This document shows positions 58,670 through 64,000 of a stretch of DNA of 64,000 bases, one piece after another. Where the stretch lies: assembly GCA_020740775.1 (NCBI GenBank), contig JAHEWK010000003.1, positions 2,914,001 to 2,978,000 on the forward strand. The letters are read 5' to 3'. A model generated the notes under the pieces. It did no database searches. It worked only from the letters and a program-made list of their open reading frames with translations, and was not told where the DNA came from. Made by a program: the position numbers and the translations under genes. Position 1 is the stretch's first letter. Every line of letters starts with the position of its first letter. Origin of the DNA: Ilyonectria destructans (Eukaryota; Ascomycota; Sordariomycetes; Hypocreales; Nectriaceae).

Positions 58670-58933
58670 ATGATTGAGCTGACCACGGTCATTCGGGCGG
58701 ACCACGTCAACTGGCGTTGCAACCAGCCGCTCGATCGAACCCTGACGTGGTTTTGTCGCTTTGACAACCCAATGACCGTCTTTTTCTGCCAGGAATGTTG
58801 TGTGGCCCGATATGTCGATGCCGAAGCCCTCAATGCTGCTTTCGAAAAGATTGGAGATCTTATGGTTATTGATAGGGACGGTGTGGAGTGGTGGCAGTAT
58901 GACGAAGTGGAAGACGAGCCTGAGGTAGTCTAG
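58670..58933 (+). CDS. Small hypothetical protein, 87 residues
   Basis: An ATG-initiated frame encodes 87 residues, acidic at its C-terminus (DEVEDEPEVV). It contains WFCRFDNPMTVFFCQECC, where three or four Cys residues could bind metal, and no membrane segment or signal peptide. I do not recognise a family. Codon use and amino acid composition look protein-like, but a spurious frame cannot be excluded. It lies alone between the tRNA array and GPI8. Confidence 0.4.
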   Translation: MIELTTVIRADHVNWRCNQPLDRTLTWFCRFDNPMTVFFCQECCVARYVDAEALNAAFEKIGDLMVIDRDGVEWWQYDEVEDEPEVV

Positions 58934-59424
58934 GTGGTTGGAGAGGAAGATGAGTGCTTACTAATGGGTACTACCAAGAAGAAGAGAAAGATTGGTTCTG
59001 AAAAGCCTTTTATGTTATACAACCATAGTTCGTAAAGTACCTAGGCGTCGTTGGGATTCATCTCCGGCTGGTCATGTCTGCATTGTATCGAATCACGTGC
59101 CACAGCGGTCAACGGGGAGTGCTGGGGCCATTAGTGCTGGGGCCATTAGCGCCAGGGGTTCGTTCGGGCGCCCGACTCCGACAACTCCGGACCATGTGTT
59201 GCTAATCTAGCGCGTCCATTACCGTGGCTCAGTCAGTGACGCCCGCTGCATTCCCCATGCTCCATCATCGCCGTTGTACCGATTTGTAAGCCCTTCCTGG
59301 GACTCACCTTAGCATCTTGTCGCAACGGTCGCAACAGGACATGTTGCCCGTGCCCTCAGGGCTATAACTTGTGTTCCCACCTGGAACTTCTGCTCCCTCT
59401 CTTTCCTCCCTGCGCCATCCCACC
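58934..59424. other. Intergenic region, GPI8 promoter
   Basis: About 0.5 kb. A 15-bp direct repeat (AGTGCTGGGGCCATT) occurs twice in tandem near 59120-59150. The rest is the promoter and leader of GPI8; nothing else was seen. Confidence 0.5.
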
Positions 59425-60640
59425 ATGAACCTCTCCGTCCTTCGTTTCCACGCCCTCGTGGCGGCGGCCCTGTTCGCAACCGTCGCTGTCGCCGAGCATA
59501 CCAGCAACTGGGCTGTCCTTGTATGCACCTCGCGCTTCTGGTTCAACTATCGCCATCTCGCCAATGTCCTTTCCATGTACCGCACCGTCAAGCGACTTGG
59601 CATCCCCGACTCCCAGATCATCCTCATGCTCCCCGACGACATGGCTTGCAACCCGCGCAACGCTTTCCCCGGCACCGTCTACAGCAACTCCGATCGCGCC
59701 GTCGACTTGTACGGCGACAATATCGAGGTCGATTATCGTGGCTACGAGGTCACTGTTGAGAACTTCATTCGCCTGTTGACCGACCGCGTTGGCGCCGAGA
59801 TGCCCAGGAGTAAGCGACTCCTTACCGACGACCGGAGCAATATATTGGTGTACATGACTGGCCATGGCGGAAACGAATTCCTCAAGTTTCAGGATGCTGA
59901 GGAGATTGGTGCATTTGATCTTGCGGATGCCTTTGAGCAGATGTGGGAGAAGAAGAGGTCAGTTGAGCTGCCCCTCCCTCCTGACACACGCGCTAACCTT
60001 TGCTAGATACCACGAGATCTTATTCATGATCGACACCTGTCAGGCAAACACCATGTACAGCAGGCTATACTCCCCCAACATCATTGCCACAGGTTCCTCC
60101 GAGCTCGACCAGTCGTCCTACTCACACCACGCCGACAATGACGTCGGCGTTGCTGTCATCGACCGTTACACATACTACAATTTAGAATACCTCGAGACCC
60201 AGGTCAAGGACCTGAGCAGCGCCAAGACCGTCGGCGACTTGTTTGATAGCTACGACTACGAGAAGATCCACTCCAACCCAGGTGTTCGCTATGACCTCTT
60301 CCCCGGCGGTTCCGACGCCGCTCGTAGTCGCCTGATTACCGACTTCTTCGGCAACGTCCAGAATGTGGAGGTTGACCGCACCAAGAACTTGACTCTTGAA
60401 GAGGACATGCTTGAGCTCAGCAAGAAGATTGCCGTGCTACGAAAGAGGGAGGCTGAAGAGGATGCATCTCAAAAAGAGCACGCCAGCGCTCCCGCTAGCA
60501 TACCGACTGAAGCACCCAAGAAGGCCCAGAAGACCAAGGCGCTCACGGATGAAAACTGGTGGACCAAGAAGGTGGTTGGCGCGACTGCTCTGGTCGGATG
60601 TGCCCTTCTCTGGGGCCTGGGATCGTTGCTGGAGGCATAG
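59425..60640 (+). CDS. GPI8: GPI-anchor transamidase catalytic subunit
   Basis: Two exons (59425..59957, 60007..60640) encode 388 residues; the 49-bp intron joins [18 protein letters not shown] signal peptide ([17 protein letters not shown]) precedes the caspase-like C13 peptidase domain: [28 protein letters not shown], catalytic His in [10 protein letters not shown] and catalytic Cys in MIDTCQA. A C-terminal membrane anchor ([20 protein letters not shown]) ends the protein. It cleaves the C-terminal signal of proteins and joins them to GPI in the ER, within the complex with Gaa1, Gpi16, Gpi17 and Gab1. Length fits the family. The start is the first ATG in the open frame. Confidence 0.96.
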
Positions 60641-61330
60641 ATATTCGAATATGTCAAGTCACATTTATTCTGGAACCAAGAACGCGCCCTTTCGGACAAT
60701 GAGAGTCTTGCTGGGCGTTTGGCTTTTATTGAGAGCCATGGTTGCATCAATACTTGCTGCTGAAATTAGCCTTGATCATCGATTAAGCGGGAGACGTGGA
60801 AATGAAGGCACCCAAACACGGGATGCAGTACTGTTACGAGCTAGAGGATCACCCAACGAGCCTTGGTTGATCAGGCGAGAGACCTGGCCTGTATGGATCA
60901 AGCTGGATGAACGACTCCATACCCATGCCGACGGAAGTTGAAAGTGCTTCCAGCATGTTCCCTTATCTATGTTATATACCCATCCTCAGATGTTTTAAAA
61001 GATTATGAGAATAAATTCCATCTAGTTAATGCACAATAAGACATTCAGCGGCTCCCACGTTCTAAGCTCTTGCGTGCACTTGGCTATAAAGTTGTCCTCA
61101 ATCACATTTTGGGCGTCTTAGTCAGCGCACGTCGCCTTGACCTGCAGCCATTTCAACTTGAGAGATTCACTCTTATTAATTGACGTTGCGCCAGCTTCAA
61201 TCTTCTCCGCCGAGGGCACAGGCTTGCTTTTCGGATAGCATGCACTTAAATTTACGGACTAGCAACATGTCCCCATCCCTTTCTAGGTAGCTACACCCCT
61301 CCACGGTTGTGAGACGACCGAGTTTTCAAG
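60641..61330. other. Intergenic region
   Basis: About 0.7 kb between GPI8 and the TFIIIC subunit. It includes an open frame with a hydrophobic stretch just after GPI8 (60652..60941), which I take as chance in the 3' flank. No other gene was seen. Confidence 0.5.
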
Positions 61331-63793
61331 ATGGATAAATCCAAGGTATGACCGCATCAGTCAACACACAACCAATGCTCGATTGTGCTATTGTTATTCG
61401 TTTTATGCCTCCAATCTCATGCATCTACATCCATTTTCCTAGCGGTGAATACGCTTCTACAACCTTTCGCAAATTGCTGACCTCAAACCCCGCCTCAGAC
61501 GCGTCCCCTCAAGACCATCCATCTCAAGTCGCGTCCACTTACAACTCATGCTCTCGCATGGTCTTGCGACGCCGAGTTGGCGGTCGCAACCGATGACACA
61601 ATATACGTCTTCTTACCAGAGTACCCGAAAGCCAGCGATCGTGATGAGGCTACGGAGGAGGAACCGCACCAATTCTCTCTGTCGTTCCGGGCATCAGGGC
61701 TGATCCGACCGGACCCAACGATCAATGCGCAGCTCTGCGCTTTCGCAGGGGTCAGAGTTGCGGCTCCCCGGGCGACTGAGGAGAACTGGTTCACAGGCGT
61801 GGGCAGCGGGCTCGTCACGAGCTCTGGCGCATCGGTCTGTCAGATCATCAGGTTGGAATGGTCGCCGAAGGGGCTCGGGTGTAATCTGCGGCCTGTCCTA
61901 ACCGTCTTGTCAACAAACGGAGCCATCATCGTGCTTGGAGAACACATTGACCGGCAGTCAACAGTAATATCGGGCATGCGCACGCGCGGCTTCAAAGCAT
62001 GGAAGACGCTATGGGGCCTAGGAGCACAACTGCCTCTGCCGGATTCAAGTGAGGAGGACGGGTACCGAAATATGAATGAACGCATTCAAGCTTTCTCGTG
62101 GGCCAAGGAAGTCTCCAGTGGCAGAGCCATTCTTGCATACTACAATGATGCTGAGGAGATTGCGATCATGAGTGTACAGCTCTTTTCTCGACCGAAACCT
62201 TCAGAGCCGACAGCTGAGGAGTCCATGTGGGATGTCCAAGAACTGGCTCGATTTGATGGGCGAGGACCGCACACAAAAGAGGATGTGAGTTTTTACTGAA
62301 CGAGCTATGTGTGCAATCCTAATTTTGTCTAGGCGACAGATATCACGGACCCTGATTTCGTCCCACATGGAAGCGCCTTCTCATTGAAATGGAGTCCTTG
62401 GTTTGTTAACGAGGGCAAGAGGACAGCGATTCTGGCATACTTGGCAAAGAATCATGTCGGCTTTCGTCGGATCACTATCCAAGGTGACTGGACCAAGGGC
62501 CAGCTCCCCCAACTGGACGTCGAAGTGACAGATATGACGACCATCTGCACATTCCTACCGACCGATGCAATTATTGAGTGGGAGGATAGTGTATGTGGGA
62601 TCCCCGTGGACTTTTGAGCACAACTAACAAGGCTTAGATTAGTATGGAAGATGATAAGCCGCTGGCCAGAGGAGTCATCGGCACGCCTTTTGATGTAAAG
62701 CCGTTCCAGGTTTCACTCTCCGACCCACCCAAAGAGCCGGGAGAAGCGCACTACACTTGGGAATGCTCTACTACATATCCCAAAGAAGAAGAAAATATCT
62801 CAAAAAATCCTATTACCGGTATGAACCTTGCGAAACCGATTGCTAACATAAAATTGACAACTTCGTTCAGGACTCATCATGCACCGACGCAATCAATCGA
62901 CTAGAGCTGCAGTTCCGCATTACTCGCTTGTCAGGCTGTCAGCAACAGCGAGCAACCAGGACTGGTACCAGACCAACCTCCCTGAAACAGGGTCCAATCC
63001 GCCTCAATGGGCTGGGAAAATTAGAAAACTCACCACACGGCTCATCTCCCGTATGTCTGCCCTAGAGGGCCTAGATTCTGACTCAGACGACTCCGAAGAC
63101 GAGCTCATGGAGGAGGACGAGTCGAAGCTGCAGGTACCCCAGTCGCGGTTCCGTATCTGGGGCATGGCAGCTTCCCCAGGCGGGGGCTCGACAGTTGTTC
63201 TGGTGTCCCAGTACAGCACGCTACACCCGGAGCGCCGTGCCATTTCCAAGTTAATCTTTGGGTGGCGGGACGGACCGGAGAATCAAGACGAGACACAAAG
63301 CCAAGCAGCAACGCCATTGGAAGACCTGTCAACAGAAGGTCAGCTTTGGGAATGGATGTACGGAGGGGGCGCTGAAGTGCCTGGGACGACCGTTCAGAGC
63401 AAGATGAGTGCCGAAGTACGTGAGTCGCCACTCCGGAGGCAGTTTAGGGAGGTGATTGCGCATCAACGTTGTGTTTTTTGTGATTCGACGCTCCAGACCG
63501 AAGGATACGAAGTGAAGTGCGAGAATGGGCACTCCTTTGGTAAGTCTTGACGTTTTGCCGGCTCTATCTATTCCATTCTCCGTCGGCTTACTGACTGCAC
63601 ATTAGCGCGATGTGCCTCGACTGATTTGGCCATCATGGGACCTGACATATCCCGTATCTGCGCCGTGTGCGAATTGCGGTGCCTCAAGGTGTCTGAACTA
63701 TCGAAGATAGCGGAGGAGTACATTGGTTCTGGAACTGCGGTTGAGTCGTCTGGTGAAGCGTGTGGTGGATGTGGCGGGAAGTTTGTGGCTTGA
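61331..63793 (+). CDS. TFIIIC delta/90-kDa-type subunit
   Basis: Six exons (61331..61345, 61499..62284, 62333..62590, 62638..62818, 62871..63539, 63606..63793) encode 698 residues; all phases close. The first exon has only five codons, so the start is the least certain part. The N-terminal half is a WD-like beta-propeller (THALAWSCDAELAVATDD, then VCQIIRLEWSPKGLG and FSWAKEV) matching the TFIIIC delta family. An acidic patch (SDSDDSEDELMEEDE) lies mid-protein. The C-terminus is the paired zinc-binding domain: CVFC (Cys614, 617), KCENGHSFARC, ICAVCELRC and CGGCGGKF. Relatives are human GTF3C4 and fission yeast Sfc9. TFIIIC binds the A and B boxes of tRNA genes and recruits TFIIIB and Pol III. 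Confidence 0.88.
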
Positions 63794-64000
63794 GTGAGGC
63801 TGTGAGGGAACTCGAGTTCTCTTGGATGCAATCAATCCCGGCAGGAGCCACTGAAATACAAAAGATATTGTTCAAGGTGTGTGTTCTGCACAACCAATGA
63901 CATGGGTGCTGGTTCGAAGATCCAGGCGAGTAGTCTGCACTGCAGCCCCGCAACGCTTGCAACGGCGAGACGCGCGCGGTAAACCAGCCAGTAAAAATGT
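63794..64000. other. 3' flank of the TFIIIC subunit gene
   Basis: No gene was recognised before the window ends. Confidence 0.5.

Noticed and set aside
60652..60941. Open frame after GPI8 with a hydrophobic stretch
   Set aside because: It lies in the likely 3' untranslated region, lacks similarity and continues from a frame overlapping GPI8.

Overview
The window is nuclear DNA of a filamentous ascomycete, most likely a sordariomycete. The evidence is many short introns (mostly 47-65 bp) with GTAAGT-like donors, CTAAC-like branch sites and YAG acceptors, plus compact genes on both strands and fungus-typical families (fused URA2 pyrimidine enzyme, bli-3-like flavoprotein, MSC2-type zinc transporter, PHO85-type cyclin, DUF7025-type AAA ATPase). 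The species cannot be named from sequence alone. Exon structures were derived by hand from splice motifs and frame continuity; every multi-exon model given closes in frame. Layout: 0-23 kb is a conserved housekeeping block. It holds the 5' end of a peroxisomal beta-oxidation enzyme (FOX2), a TDA10-like kinase, an ECM11-domain protein, an F-box-like protein, a bli-3-like FMN protein, DPH5 (diphthamide), SNU23 (spliceosome), a CDC34/UBC15-type E2, ALG1 (N-glycan assembly), an MSC2-like zinc transporter, a carnitine carrier and a phosphoglycerate-mutase-fold protein. From 23.1 to 28.3 kb there is no convincing gene. From 28.3 to 36 kb lies a more accessory-looking block: a gene joining a RelA/SpoT-type nucleotidyltransferase domain to a degenerate STAND-like NTPase module, a six-exon fungal AAA+ ATPase, and a broken membrane-protein relic next to an AT-rich stretch. 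From 36.6 to 37.7 kb is a PHO85-type cyclin, followed by about 5 kb without a convincing gene. From 42.9 to 54.9 kb are pyridoxamine phosphate oxidase (PDX3), the 2,225-residue CAD-like URA2 enzyme and an SS18/SSXT-like glutamine-rich protein. From 56.1 to 57.3 kb is a tandem array of six tRNA-Arg(ACG) genes, and 58.7-63.8 kb carries a small orphan ORF, GPI8 and a TFIIIC subunit. The outstanding observation is the tRNA array. Each of the six tRNA-Arg(ACG) genes is interrupted in the D-loop, directly after the G18-G19 pair, by a 53-56 nt insert. Every insert starts GTAAG, carries CTAAC or CTAAT close to its 3' end and finishes in TAG or CAG, so it looks like a miniature spliceosomal intron inside a Pol III gene. 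Gene lengths vary (124-127 bp), but GT-AG removal leaves exactly 71 nt in all six with a canonical cloverleaf. Canonical tRNA introns sit next to the anticodon, so the tRNA splicing endonuclease would not be expected to remove these. The second observation is the RelA/SpoT-STAND-like fusion. Genes that could work together are few, as expected for a eukaryote: URA2 and PDX3 are metabolic, DPH5 and SNU23 share a short bidirectional promoter, and the TFIIIC subunit (a Pol III factor) lies about 4 kb from the tRNA array, which may be chance.
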